Source of the DNA: Brugia malayi
Taxonomy: Eukaryota > Nematoda > Chromadorea > Rhabditida > Onchocercidae
Assembly: GCF_000002995.4 (NCBI RefSeq)
Contig: NW_025062476.1
Coordinates: 4,949,001 to 5,013,000 of the forward strand
Direction of reading: 5' to 3'
DNA length: 64,000 bases
Shown here: piece after piece, positions 24,920-38,180 of the stretch
Numbering within the stretch: position 1 is the stretch's first letter
How the letters are laid out: each line of letters opens with the position of its first letter
The notes under the pieces: generated by a model
Databases searched by the model: none
The model's input: the letters and a program-made list of their open reading frames with translations, nothing else
What the model was told of the DNA's origin: nothing
Translations under genes and position numbers: made by a program

Positions 24920-27900
24920 ATGGAACGGATAATTCAAGCAACAATCAATGCATTAGGTTTTCTGGAAGATGATGTTTACTTTCCGGAACCGGATTGCTTT
25001 GGTATGTCCGCGAAAAAATTTTGTTGATTTTTTTTATCATTTTGTCAGTCTTTTTTTTTGATGAAATCTAATGATGATTTCATCAAACAATTTAAATCAT
25101 TTTTCGTAATCAAAATATAAGATGTTACATTGTTTGCAATGAAGTTTTTTAATAACAAAAATTTTCGGAAGAATTCTACTTCAAGTCATTTTGAATTTAA
25201 TTAGAAAGTATACGTGATTTGATACGATTCTTACGGAATGATACGATTACGGCAGTGGCTCGACGTGTTTGCGGTGAAAGGAATATTGTACGATACGATT
25301 TAATTCCAATTATGAAATCACCAAATACACCTGACAAATTATTCGATATTGCTTTGAGGTATTTATTAGCATTCCTTTTTAAGACAGTAAAATATCACTG
25401 ATTAAATCCAAATTAATGAACTGAAGGCAGAAGATGTATTTCTTTATATAACAATCCGTCAAACAGTCGATGTTTCTAAGACTTTATTTTATTTATTTGC
25501 CAAGTTAAATTTATTTTTCTACACTATTCATAATTAATGCATGTAGTTTTTAACCCCTTTAACCCTCTTCTGTTATTATAAAGAAGAATTAATGTTTATT
25601 TTTTCAGACTTGCTTTTTCTAAAAAAAAAAAAAAAAAGACTGTCCGAATTCAATTTCGGTTTTTTTTTTTTATCATGTGGAGATTACTGATTTAATAATG
25701 TTGAAATGCAGTAAGGCTAGCAATTATTTCGTGTATGCTTTGAATTATTCAAAAATATTTTGACGCTTTTAAAATTTTCGTATTTCTTTCATTCCTGTTT
25801 CCATATTTACAGGCTTACAATAAATTTATGTCAACCAGTTTCATTAATGTTTGCTGGACGACATCCAGAAGATAAAGAGGCTTGGCTGATCTATCAAGAA
25901 GTAAAGCTATTTGTGAATTCTAGATTTCTTTTTTGTTGTCCATCGTTTGCTTTGACGTTGAGTTGTCACTTTTATTGTAGATCGAGCAAAATCTCAGGAA
26001 TTCAAAAGAAGCCTTCGGTGATATTCAACTGTTTAAAACCTTTGAAAGAAAAGCTGCGACCTACTTTGCTCAAGTATGAAAATTTTGCTTACGAACGATT
26101 TGGTTTAAACGGTTGTTTCGGAATAAGCTAGAATGTTTGATTAATCATAAATTATGAAAAGAGGAATATTAGAATTGCAGAAACACTTTAAAATCGAAAA
26201 TGTAGACACTCTTGACGAAACAAGTAATGATCTAACTAATCAGTTTGATTTACACCAGCTAACCTAGTGCTGTGGTTTTATCCATTCCCGGTCCTGAACT
26301 TAATTTAAATGATAACGAAGAAATAAATGTTTATTGATTTCTCACTCTTTGTTTAAATATTTTATGGAAATTGAAATAATGGCTCCAAAATGTCATTTTA
26401 TTTTTTCAAATATTTTTTTAGGATTGGTTAGAGAGAAATGAAGAAATGAAGCTTTTGGTCGAAAGGATCTTTGCTTTATCTCGCTATGTTCTTGCTATTG
26501 GTGATACCGATTTGGATAAGGAGGTAAGCCAATGGAACTTCATTTCGAGAAAGTACTTTTATAAAATGAATTTGGATTAGTTTTTTCTCTCTTTATTTTA
26601 AAAGTTTTATTGCAAAATTGTTTGAATTATTTACCAACATATCATTGCAGCGTGTTCCACAAGATATGAACAGTCATGATCAATTAGTTCTAGCCATTCT
26701 GGAAAGTGGTTTTGGAAAACTGCTTGTTGAAATATCTGAAAATTCAGCGGAACGTGATTTTCACTTGTGGATTTTGGAAATTTTTGCAATGCTGTTGAAG
26801 CAACACGTAAATTTTGCTGGATGATTTTTTTTTTCTTTTTTTTTTTTGACCTTTTTTCTTAAATAAGAAGTGCTGAAAATTTAGGAAGCAAAGGATGTTG
26901 TGGCAGCTGGAAGTATTCGCACTGCTGAAGAAAGAAAGAGACAAGAGAATGAGATGCGAAAAGTTGTTGAACAAGAAACTGAGAAACAATTAAATAAACG
27001 TAGATGTATTTCAAGCAGGCATACTGCTTTTGCTGGTTCTTACATTTTGAAAGGATTGAAAGCCATTAATAAGGATAACGATATGATTGTCAACAAGTTC
27101 TGTTTTTGCCTTTTGTTTCATCAAATTTAATGAAAAGCAATAATAAGGAAGTCGCACAAAATCTTGTGTTTATTTCTTGGGAAATCGTATTAGGGTTATT
27201 TCAGCATTTTTCATAATAAAACCGCCTATTTGAGAAATTCATGTCCTTTTAAATTCATTTTCTTCTCAACAATCTCGATTAAATTAAAACAATTTTATAC
27301 TATAAAGGTAAGAAAGGTTGTGTTTAACATTTATTTGGTAATTACAGTGCCAACATCTGAATATTATTCATCAATTAATTGTAGGATTGAAAAGGAAATC
27401 AGAAAAATTAAAATTCAGTTGCAGTCTCAAAGCAAATTAATGTAATTTTTCAGAGTGATAAAAAACTGCAATGATATCGGTCACTTAAATAAGCGGAAGA
27501 TTCAGCATCGAGCTCCTAAAAGTCGGCGACCATTTGACATTGAAACTAACAAACATATTTCAGCTCTCAACGTGCGTATAGTTTTACGATCCTTTTGCAT
27601 AGAAATGCTGCAAAAATCGTACTGTCGATTGATATGTGGATGCAAAGATGGCGTAAGTTGATTTATATGTAAAAATCCAACAAAAAATTTGAATTTCTTT
27701 TTTTGTTGGAATTTTTTTTTTAACGAGTGTATGTAGCTTAGATCTTAATTTTTTTTACTATTTTAGGAGCATTATAATTCGATTGATATGGATAGTTTGA
27801 CAACTGTTAGAGCGAAAAGGAGAAATAATTTCACAGAAATCGTTTTAGGCCTTTTCTGGAAAACGAACTTTGGGACAAGATAAAGCTGATATACATTATT

Positions 27901-30900
27901 TTATTTTAATGCAGTTTTCGTTGGAATTCTGTCGTTTGGCTGATTTATCGCCAGAATATGTAAGTATGTGATACGTATGGATAAGAATTGTTGTTTAATG
28001 ATGAATAGCGCAAATTTCAGATTCTAATTCTCATTCCATATTTCATTTATATTTGCATATAAGTTGATTTATATGAGAATGACAGAATATTTGGATCTAT
28101 TCAGAAGCTAATGTTAAAGAAAATAGAGGTAGAGAATGGCTATAAATGTCGTAATTTGAATTCGAAATCTAAATAAATGAAGTATTATGTGGTCAGTTCA
28201 GATAAAGGCTTCACTCAGCATAGAGGCATTTCATCATGTTCAAACTCAATTGGACGATTATCTGGAAAAGGTAAGAATTGAGCGAAAAGAAGGCCGTCTT
28301 CACGGTTTACGTGCACAATACGCCTTAGCTGCTTACAAAGAATTGTTGCTTATGTAAGTTTTTCTATTTAATTTTATTTGTTTGTGATTTTTTTCTTTTC
28401 CAGTTGTCTTTTCCATTTGGATCTTTTTTTTTTAATCCACTGAAAAGTTCTACCATTTAAGGTTAATATCAGTCCTGAAATCTGGAAATGAGGAATGGAA
28501 ACGGGAGGTAGGATCAGCTTGTTTACATATATTAAGAGTTGAAGAATACAGAGATTTGTCGAGTTGTGTTATTCGTAAATTTATGGTTAGTTTAATTTAA
28601 GTGCTAACATTTTCTACTACAAATAAATTTTTTATTTTGAATCGAAACTTTTAAAATTTAAAGAATCGTTACGTATTCATATTATTTTGCAGTACTCCAA
28701 GAAGTCTATATAGTATGACATTTACTTCCATTCCTTGGTTTTAAAATTTTTTGAAATTGTCATTGCTTTTTTTCTACTACATTTATGTTTAAATTTAGAT
28801 GAATTATTTTATAATTGTATCGATCACACTTTTTATGGTCAATTATAATCTGCTAAAGATTATGTCTTTTGCAGCCAGGTGTATTCTCGAAAACTTTTTT
28901 GCGAGATGTTGTGCTTGCAAACCATGCATACATTAGTTTGATTGAGAAGTTTTCCAAGAAAGGAATGTTATCGACGGTAGTTAAACGTCAAAAAATGCGG
29001 CGACGAAAGTCAAAAAAGAAAGAAAAGCTAGATGGTTATTTCTCGTTGACATTTAAGGACAATTTGATTTTCTTGAAAATCTGAATTAACTTAAAGTCAT
29101 TCATTTGTCTTTTCAGATTTTTATATTCCTCATGTATAAATCATTGAATTTCTCCTAGATAGCATTGTGAATGAATCAAAAGAACCAGACTGGAATTTGT
29201 GGGATGACATTTCTGAAGAATTATCGGATGTTATATTTGGTTATATTGAACCAACCGTTGATATTAGTGTTATCGATGTACTTTTGAATGTGGAAGATCG
29301 AATTCATCAGTATTTATCAACTTATTTACTTTTTATACTGTTTCTATTTCTTTCATGGTGATTGCCTCAGGCATCTTTTCACAACTTCTTTTCTTACTTT
29401 CCTTATATCAGAGCAATTAATTGTAACCAATATTTCATGTGAATTTCAAGGATTTAAAAAAATATTTGTTTGTAAAAATTTATTTGCAGGCAGTTTGCAA
29501 TGCTTATGGTACAGCAAGCACTTCGACAACGACGTGTGGCTGATGCTGTTGGCATATATCGATCAGCGCGTGATTTGTGGCCCGTAAATGATGTATTTGG
29601 AACAAATGACATAACACCCGATGATGAGTTCCTCGAATTATATGCTATATACTTTGTGGATCTTAAAGAAGTCATTCTTTATTTTCTCATTACTTTTCAT
29701 TTTCTTTTTTCTCATTTTATATCGATTACTTTTTATTATTAGCAAAATTTTATTAGCAGTTTCAGTTTAAAGCAACTATAGAATGGTTTTTTATTCTTAA
29801 AAATTAAAAAAATTAAGATTGGTATAAAATGTTTTGTCATTCTTAGACATTCATTTGTAAGTATCAACGATTCTCTTGATGATTTTAATCCTGGAAGTGT
29901 GTAATGCAGAAAGAGACTGATGGAAAGCCAAAACGTTTAATGTGGAAGGAGAAAGAATTACTGTGTTTAGAGTATATTAGTGATACAGGAATTGGGAAAT
30001 TGAGAACGCAATTTTTTATTATTTGACTTCCTATTGAAATAAATGTGATTAATTATTAACTTCCCCTTAAAATTAAATAAATTTGCAATTCAAATCGAGA
30101 TCGAAGAAAAAAGTCGAGATATTGAGGTATTTAAAAATTTTTATAATCGATTCAAAGTATTCAAATTTAATTTTTACTTCTGGATATAATAAAAACCAAA
30201 AATTCGAATTTGGATTGAAAAAATAAAATATGAGAAACAGTTAGGTTGAAGCAAATTGGAAGAAATATCGACTAGAAGCATATGGACCGGAGCTAGATGA
30301 TGACACACGAAACGATATCCTGTTCAGTGACGAATTTGATGAATTCGATGATGAATATGAGGAAAGAAGTGGTGAGTCAGGTGCTGAAACAAACATAGTC
30401 GAGAAAGAAATCGATTTTCATTTCGACAATTATGTCGCAAAATTTGCACGAGTGGATGTTCTAAAATGGTAATTTAATGTGTCTGCTAATCGTTATACTT
30501 TTATATTAATTTTCTCTTAACAATGTTACATAACAAACTTACATTGCTTGTTTGAAACTATTTTAAAATCACTTTACAGGTATATCTTTCTCTTAGCGGA
30601 TTTCGAATCTAATACATTCGAAGTAAATAAGGCAGTCTTAAAGCTTTTACATCGAGTAGCTTTTGATTTGAAAATGGCTTCACGTTTGTATCAGGTTAGT
30701 CGATCTGAATGAAGTAAAGTAGTTTTTTTTTTTTCAAATTTTGACTTCAAATTCTTATAAACATTTTAAGCACTAAGTGATAATTACTAATTACAGCTTT
30801 CCCTTTTTGTAATCTTCAAGCGACTTTCTCAACGTTTCAAACATCAGTCTATAAGTGAGATCAAGAAAACTCAATATTTTGAAATATACCAATTTGGTTA

Positions 30901-33900
30901 TCATATTTTACGACGATTTTATGCTGATTATCAAAAAATTGGATCTAAATTGATTCCTGAACTCTTATTCTGGAAAGGTCCAAAAGAATGTTATGAAATT
31001 GACAATGGATATGGAACGTTCGAGTAAGTATTGAATGAATATGTGCACATATATCGGTTATTACTGGTTGTTTATTGTGTTCTTACTCGGAAACACTTTT
31101 TCTTTCTTTTTTTAGAAAAAATATTTTAAAGGCACAATAGACATTTAGGAAGTAAAAATTTCTCAAGCATATTGGAATTTCCATATTATATGTTAACAAA
31201 ATTAAAAGCTAAATGTGGTTTCAGGATTAAATCAGATGGTAGTAAAGGAAAAGAAATATTATGGCCTGAAGAGTTGGATAACGAATTACGGGCTCTTTAT
31301 GACGAATATTTATTATTTGAGGAAAAGCCTGAAGGTAAGACGAAGAGAAAGTTTCAAATTTTCTGGTTCTCAGTATATGCAAAAAAGAAGTGTATGCAGT
31401 TTGATAAAACTTTTTAGGTGTTGATATTGTTGAATACATCGAGCAAGGTTTGTCAAGACCTCGGACACGTCGACAAATTATTCGACAAATGAAAATGCTT
31501 GGATTAAACACATTTGGTGCTAGAGGTACGAGAAGGTAAGAAATTCAATTTTTTATGGAAAATCAATTCAGCATATCTTGGTGAAGAACAAGATTGAAGA
31601 CAGAAGAGTTACAAAATTATAGTATATTGTTTCGGTCTACCAAATGTTCGGTCAAATCGTTTTTTAAAGCATGTCTTTTTTTTTTTGAAAAAAAAAAGTC
31701 AAATAATTAGCTAAAACAAATCTCAAACCAGGTATTTTTCCAAAGCGCTTTTTAAGCTTTTTTGCAGATATATGGAGAGAGGATTTAAGTCATCAGTTTT
31801 TACACCAGAAATTGTCAATCAAATGCATAATCTTATCGACGAATTTAATTCAAAAACGCCTCCTTCTGGATCAGATTCGAAGGGAGGTTATAAATCTATT
31901 TTTCCCAAGTTTAAAGGACTCTTTTCTCAAATCCATGATTTATATAATCTGAATAAGCTGTTATTGTTTGTTTTTTTTTTTTTTTTTTTTTTTTTTTTTG
32001 TGGTATAAGATAATGAACACTGGAAGAATAGTATTACGGTTATAGAGGCTTACAAGCATCGCTGAGTTTTGTGGATTATTAAGTTAAAGTACAACTGAAT
32101 GTCACAATCGGAAAATATGAAATTAATCGCTATATGAACGTCTTTAACGGTTTACAAAAAAATAAAAAACTGAATATTATATATTTTTCATAAAACCATG
32201 TAACGTCTGTTTTTGAATTTCGCGAAGTTCTGAACATAATATCAGATCATTGCTTTTCAGATTTGGTTAACTTTATTCGTAGTAATTTGACGGAAAAGTA
32301 CACGAGAGCAAAAATCATCAAACAACTACAATATGAGAATATACACTACGAACAACCACCAAGAAAGAGGTTTGTAAAGAATGGATTTTTAGTGCTAGTA
32401 ATAGCACAAAAAGAATTTTTTTTTTTTTTGTGTTACAAAAAAATTTTTGAAATTTTGACTTTATATTTTTTATTTACAGTTAACTCATATAAATACAGTT
32501 CAATCTATTGTGGAAAAAAGTTTTGAGGGAGACTTATTTTAACCTTCAAAATACGTATTTTATGATAATTCTTCCAGGATAGTGAAAAACTTCATGTTTT
32601 CCATTTAGATTGGTAGGCAAGGAACTTTTTTTGTAGTAGAACACTCAAAACAGAGGAATCATTGCATGAAATTTTTTCAAAGAAAATAAATTTTTGAGTC
32701 GAATAAAATATTTGAATCATTTCGTACAACTATTCTATCACTTATTGTGTTATTTCTTGTTGTTATACTGCCTATTATTATATGTAAACCTTTTTGCTGC
32801 TATTACATTATTCTCATTCTATAATTAACCTTGTAATGTTAAATTTTGATATATGGAAATATGCGTTATAAAGATAAAATTAATTACGATAATGCAGTAA
32901 TTCAGGTATTCGAAAATACCGCAAAAATTAATTGAACAAAGAGAATCGGGTGAAGAAGAGATTGATCAGTTATTGGAAGGTTTGTCTTTTCTTTTAAAGA
33001 TATCTGCATTTATTTCTTTCCTTACGACTTTATGTTACATATCTTAGTCTGATTACAATTTTAGATTCAAATATGCTGGGATTTGGCCATTCCCGTCAAC
33101 GTAACGATGAATATGGAAAAAGGTAGTAAATGTCATTTATACTTTTGACAAGGAACTTCTCATCTTCAGTGATTTCTCCTTTCCTATCTTGTATCTAAAA
33201 CTGTAGATTTTTAAGACTCATTGTTTCATTTATCTTCAGAGAACTAAATAAAACAAACAAATCTATCACATGTCTTTCACCAGAAGTAAGTTCGTTCTCG
33301 TTTTTTTTTTTATTGTATAATTACGTGACTTAGCCGCACTACTGTAAATTAACCAGTATATTACTTTCTAGTTATAACCACTAAGAACATTGGCACTAAA
33401 AATCTTCTTGTTAATGTATACATAAAGGGTTTGATCCTTTTCCATGCAGAAAAATCGACTGAATTATTTATTAGTTAATTGCTGAGATAATGCTACTAGA
33501 AATTATTGTCAAATATCACTCAACTGCTGTTAGTAGTACAATAAATCATGACGAAATGCATATCGAAATGTGAGATTCCTTATAACTACTCCAATAATGA
33601 GATTTCTGAAAGTTTTTACAAACTTGCATTTTACTTATTAATTTGGTTTGCAGGATGATCTTAAATCCACTGATGGTATTATCAGTTCAAATATTTTTGA
33701 ACATGCGAGTTCCAGATCAAATGGAAATACGGAAGTTGATGAATTATTAACGACTTGTGAAACGAACAGTGTCATTACAAATAACAGCGACGATGAGGTT
33801 GATGTTGCCTGAATAATTTAAATTTTGAATTAGTAGCCTTTTGAGAAAGTCAAATTTTGGATAATACTGGATAGTACATTTGTAAAGGAAGCTACAAGTT

Positions 33901-34089
33901 AATAATAAAGATTCAAATTAAGAATTATCTTAATTTTCTTACTAAGACACTGCTATAATTACGTCTTTAAATCGAATTCAGATCATACTTGGGAAACGGG
34001 AACGACCGATAGCTGTGTCCGATGAGGATGATAATACCACCTCAAAAAAGACGCGCACAAAGCGGATTATCGAGAGTGATTCGGAATAA
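24920..34089 (+). CDS. tim-1: Timeless homologue (replication fork protection)
   Basis: Nuclear protein of the Timeless/Tof1/Swi1 family, acting in fork stability and cohesion. Exons: 24920-25001, 25205-25358, 25813-25900, 25981-26073, 26422-26523, 26651-26806, 26885-27096, 27454-27652, 27767-27805, 27849-27959, 28202-28353, 28462-28585, 28875-29034, 29159-29309, 29490-29670, 30245-30468, 30580-30694, 30797-31023, 31225-31334, 31418-31535, 31768-31886, 32261-32369, 32906-32979, 33065-33122, 33240-33285, 33654-33797, 33982-34089. This gives about 1151 residues; human TIMELESS has 1208. Family marks include EPDCFESIRDLIRFLRND, SAERDFHLWILEIFAMLL, GSYILKGLKAI, SALNVRIVLRSFC, SARDLWPVNDVFG, KMASRLYQLSLF, PRTRRQIIRQM, and an acidic then basic tail (SDEDDNTTSKKTRTKR). 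The 29671-30244 region may hide a further exon. One intron (27806-27848) is only 43 bases. Confidence 0.95.
27806..27848 (+). other. 43-base intron in timeless
   Basis: GTTAGA at 27806 and TTTTAG ending 27848 bound a 43-base segment. Reading through it leads to a stop (around 27880). Removing it joins LTT to AFSGKRTLGQD, and the frame continues into the conserved ADIHYFILMQFSLEF part. Length is near the lower limit known for nematode introns. Confidence 0.7.
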
Positions 34090-34135
34090 ATCTTGAAGTT
34101 ATAAGTTTTATTCTGTAAAACAAAGAATACTTTGA

Positions 34136-34141
34136 AATAAA
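34136..34141 (+). promoter_or_regulatory. Poly(A) signal of timeless
   Basis: AATAAA 47 bases after the stop codon. Confidence 0.55.
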
Positions 34142-35896
34142 TGCTATACTTTTACTACCTTCATTTTTACAAATTCAAAGTCTGATTTCATTCTCATTTC
34201 GCAAGTGATACTGATTGTACTCTATTGCAAATAACTTTTTTACCATTAATTAAAACATCTCACGAGTCACTACATCTGCAGCACTGTAAACTAATGGCAA
34301 CCCGACTTCACGATCTTTATTGTTCCGACTAGCCCATGGGTACTTGACTGTCGAAACAAGTCCACTAATAAGTCCTATCTGTGAACTCAATCACTTCAGT
34401 TCTTCATGCTCTTTAGCTGTAGTCCCCTTCACACTGCCTCGCGATTCCTACTATTCCGCTCTTCAACATTAGTCCTTCCATCAACCTTTATTCCATTTCG
34501 TAGTCGGGGTTTCGCTTTTTAACATTGTTTTCTAACAGTATGCAGGAAGAAAAACATGTTAGAAGCAACCAATTTACTTTCCCCATGCAAATTTAAATGG
34601 AACTCTACAAAACAAACAATTTAAATTGTGGATGAATTTTGAACACCGTACATCTGCAATCATCATCACCATATACAAGCACATAAAACTTGACCACGAT
34701 GAATGAATATCTAGAGAAAAACCTGCTAAACAAAACAGTTTTTCACTTACAAAATTGGGAGTGACGAGGAGGAAAAGAGCTTTCCTCATATATGCTGTAT
34801 GATGAACAAAAACAATTGCAATGACGAAAATGGAGACGGAGACCTTCCAAATCATCAACAGACCGAAAGGCATACATGTAATTATCAAATTTGACAAATT
34901 TGGATTAAGCAAAGTGGGTTATCACTAAAACAAAACTTCAGAAAACGAAATGTAAATTACATGAGTGAAGAAACAACAATTATGAATGCTTTTTAAAGCT
35001 TAACATTATGTTTAAAAATGAGAGGAGAACTCAAACCATTTTCGCACATAAAATATTGCAGTATTCCCGAACTATAATTCTTATACCATTTATTTTCAGG
35101 ACAGATTTTGGGAACATATGGAAGCAGAATCGATGAAATAAAGAAATGATAAAGGATGCTCTAATTGTTGGCATTTTATTGTTGTGTGTTCAATAGCAAT
35201 ACGATATGAAGTCTTATCTTGAATGAACGCATACTGCTCGCAACGATTTAACCAGAATTTTGAATGGATGCATCGGGTTATCAAATTAAAAAAAAAAAAA
35301 AACTCTGTAACATTAAGAAAAACATGATATCCTGGCTATGTTAATTTTAGCTTGAAAAAATGGAAAATTTTCCTAAGCATCTACACCAATGATACACAAG
35401 CGAGGCCGTCCATAACAAGAGGTTGACGGTGGTCGAGTACTAATGCGATACTTACAAAGTAAACAATACTAATTGCCAACTCGAAGCATACATGAGAAAA
35501 AATGATTTGTTCGAAGAGATGACTACAAAACAATGAGGGATTTTCCTTGCAAAAGATGAAGCTGATGTCATTCATTCAGATAACAGGGCTGAGCTTCATG
35601 ACAAATTGATGATAGCTGGGGAAAGCACAATAGGTTAAGTTTTCAGCTGAAAAGCAAATTATTTAAAGCAAAATGATCAGTTAGATTTTAGTAGAGACTT
35701 CCAAAATTTCCTAAAAATTTTTTAAAACTTCAAGCCTAACATGTCCCAGTAGATATAACCAAGTAAATCAATTAAAAAATACCAGTGAAAGATAACTAAT
35801 GGATTCAATGTAATAACTATAACATTGTATTCCATGGCTATCTTCATCTTCTGAATATGACCTAAAAAGAGCACTCTGAATCCATACCTGAGTAAC
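34142..35896. other. Convergent spacer / 3' UTR of Y-box gene
   Basis: About 1.75 kb between timeless and the leftward Y-box stop. The base composition is slightly less AT-rich than other spacers, notably 34250-34520. TTTATT near 35088-35095 would be AATAAA for the Y-box transcript. A 112-codon minus-strand open frame (34912-34574) has no family features and is not called. Confidence 0.45.
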
Positions 35897-37530
35897 TTAT
35901 TGCTCAGACGGCTTCATATCTCCAATTGGACGTTCATTTTCTTTACTCTCACCATCAGAAGCTAGATGAATATTGTTTCCGATTTCACCATTCATGGCAT
36001 CAAGGTTGCGAACCCCTCGACGACCTCTGCCTGAAATTTACAGGTCGGGTGATTTTAATTTACACCTCCCAGAAAGTTCCCGATAATTGAGATAAGTGAA
36101 GCAAATTAATTTGTACCACCACGACCACGTCCGCGGCCACCTTTCCGCGCAACATTTTCACCACTTAATTGGTCCTCCGTTGTACCCTCCTGATGGTCTC
36201 CTTCCGATGCACGGCGACGCTGTCCACCACGACCACGCCCTCGTCCACGACTACGGCCACGTCCGCGTCCACGGAATCCTCCACGCCCGCGTCTTCCTCC
36301 CTAAATCGCATTTCACTTTAAACAGTAAACGCGACTATTTACCAATCAATAGGTTAAAACCACATGTTCACCATATTCTGCAGCCTTTTCATGCAGGCAT
36401 AACATAAAAGAGCATCTATTCAGAACTTCTCACATCTTCATTATCGCCACTTTCACCATCAGCTCTATCACCCTCAGAGTTCGCACGTCTCGCTCCACCT
36501 CTGCCCGGACGATAACCATAATAGAAACGTCGGCGATAAGCTCGTCCTCTTCCTCGCATATCGCTTTTATCAACTGCATATCTCGAACCTTCCACGTTAC
36601 TACCATTCGGACCAGTTACATTCGCTGCTTCTGGGCCTTTTTGTCCCTCCACGACATCGAACTCCACCTAAAAGATAAGAGAATGATTTACTCTTATTAC
36701 CACAACCATCGAATATAATTATTAACCCTAACAATGCAGACTTCTGATATGTAAAGTTCAGGATTCAACAATTTAAGTAAATAAAACTAACTTTTTCACC
36801 ATCGCCTAGTGATCTCAAATACTTGTTTGGATTGTTCTTTGTGACAGCCGTTTGATGAACGAAGATGTCATCGCCTGTATCAGCGCGGTTTATGAACCCA
36901 TAGCCGTTCTTGACGTTGAACCTGGAAAAATATAAATGTGAATAATAGAAAATATGATGGAAAGTAACACCACTATGGGATCACTTAAATAGAACGAATG
37001 AATAATGTGATACCACATCAATCACTACTGCTGTATATTACCCATCACAGAATCAATCCGTCCATCCAATTTCTTAGCATAGAAGATTGCTAACGGCAAC
37101 TCATACTGTTTCATCTGTCACATAAAATGTCAGAATTGTGGGATTTCTTTAACAGTAATGCTGTTTATGACATAGCCTCAACAACGATATCGTTGTTCAC
37201 CAGTGTCTTAATCTCAAATTCTAATACGTCAAGAAATACTTACCACTTAACGGTGCCCTGTATGTGACGTGCAACGATTTTCTTGCCGTCAATGTGGTTT
37301 TCGTCATTCAAGGGCGTTTCAGTCTTTGGTTGCTCGTAATGGCCCTCCGGCTTCTGCAAAATCATTGCGTTGCGTAGGCTCACTTGAAAACATTTGAATT
37401 ATAACTTTATCCATTAAATTCTGACTGAATCGGAACGGATAAACAAACAATATTTCTTCATTCTTTTTCCTCAAATTTTCAAAATTCTTTTATTAAACTG
37501 AAAATTGCTTACGTTGTTGGTTTCAGCCAT
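35897..37530 (-). CDS. cey: Y-box (cold-shock domain) RNA-binding protein with RGG-like tail
   Basis: Cytoplasmic mRNA-packaging protein of the YB-1/CEY family, about 269 residues. Exons: 37530-37513 (coding part), 37353-37244, 36921-36792, 36667-36434, 36300-36117, 36030-35897; phases agree. The cold-shock domain starts at [23 protein letters not shown]1 is NGYGFI and RNP2 is DIFVHQTA. It continues through [20 protein letters not shown] and [10 protein letters not shown]. The C-terminal half has three Arg/Gly islands: [20 protein letters not shown]; a second, longer run in exon 5; and RGRRG at the start of exon 6. Acidic Ser/Glu/Asp segments separate them. The ATG at 37530 is used. The frame stays open upstream to an acceptor at 37585, so an upstream coding exon is possible. 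Reading past the 36434 donor gives an early stop and a shorter isoform. Which CEY paralogue this is cannot be settled by eye. Confidence 0.93.
36413..36667 (-). CDS. Possible short Y-box isoform end (intron retention)
   Basis: If the GTGAGA donor after 36434 is not used, exon 4 runs on for six codons (VRSSE-stop near 36416). This truncates the protein after the first Arg/Gly island and removes the two later RGG-like islands. It is an alternative reading only; the spliced form is better supported because exons 5 and 6 are clearly coding. Confidence 0.3.
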
Positions 37531-38056
37531 TTCAGATGGTACGGCTTGCGGTGGTTGTTGCACCAGATCTTCTTCTTTAAGCGGCTAAAACATTTCAAAT
37601 AATTAACTTCTCTGAAGTTTAAATCTTCTTGAATTCATTAATACGACAAAAAATGTACTTCGACATATTTTTGATGATAATTTTTTTCATTAATATATTA
37701 ATCTAAAAATTGAACGAACATGTTCTATAATGAATTCTATACTAACTGATCCAAAAAACAGAAAATCGCTCAAACTAAAATCCAACTCTCCAACTAGCCG
37801 TCTATACATACATCGTACATATCGAATGAAGAGAACTCTCCTCAGACCAAAAATCACACAACCCTCCCCGCTTTAACTTCCTCCTTACCCTTTCCACCTC
37901 ACCCACCATCCATCCTTCATCCCTCCTCGTCCTTCCTTTCCTCCCTCTCAATCGATTTCATTTAAACCAACCATTGGGTGGGAAAAACGCAGCCCGTATG
38001 GCATTTCATGGCTTCGGCCATTTTAATTCTTGGAAATTTCTGATTATCGCACTCAA

Positions 38057-38180
38057 ATATATATATATATATATATGATAACACTAAAGTGTATAAATTA
38101 TTATTGATTTTATAACAATTATATATGAATTATTATTATATTAATATCGTTATTATTATTATTGTTATTATTATCCTTCC
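38057..38180. repeat. (AT)n followed by TTA-rich repeat
   Basis: Ten AT dinucleotides at 38057-38076, then imperfect ATT/TTA triplets to about 38173. Confidence 0.8.

Noticed and set aside
34574..34912. 112-codon minus-strand hydrophobic open frame
   Set aside because: No conserved motif, no neighbouring exons, and it lies in the probable Y-box 3' UTR.
36096..36407. 103-codon plus-strand open frame rich in His
   Set aside because: Antisense shadow of the Arg/Gly exon of the Y-box gene.
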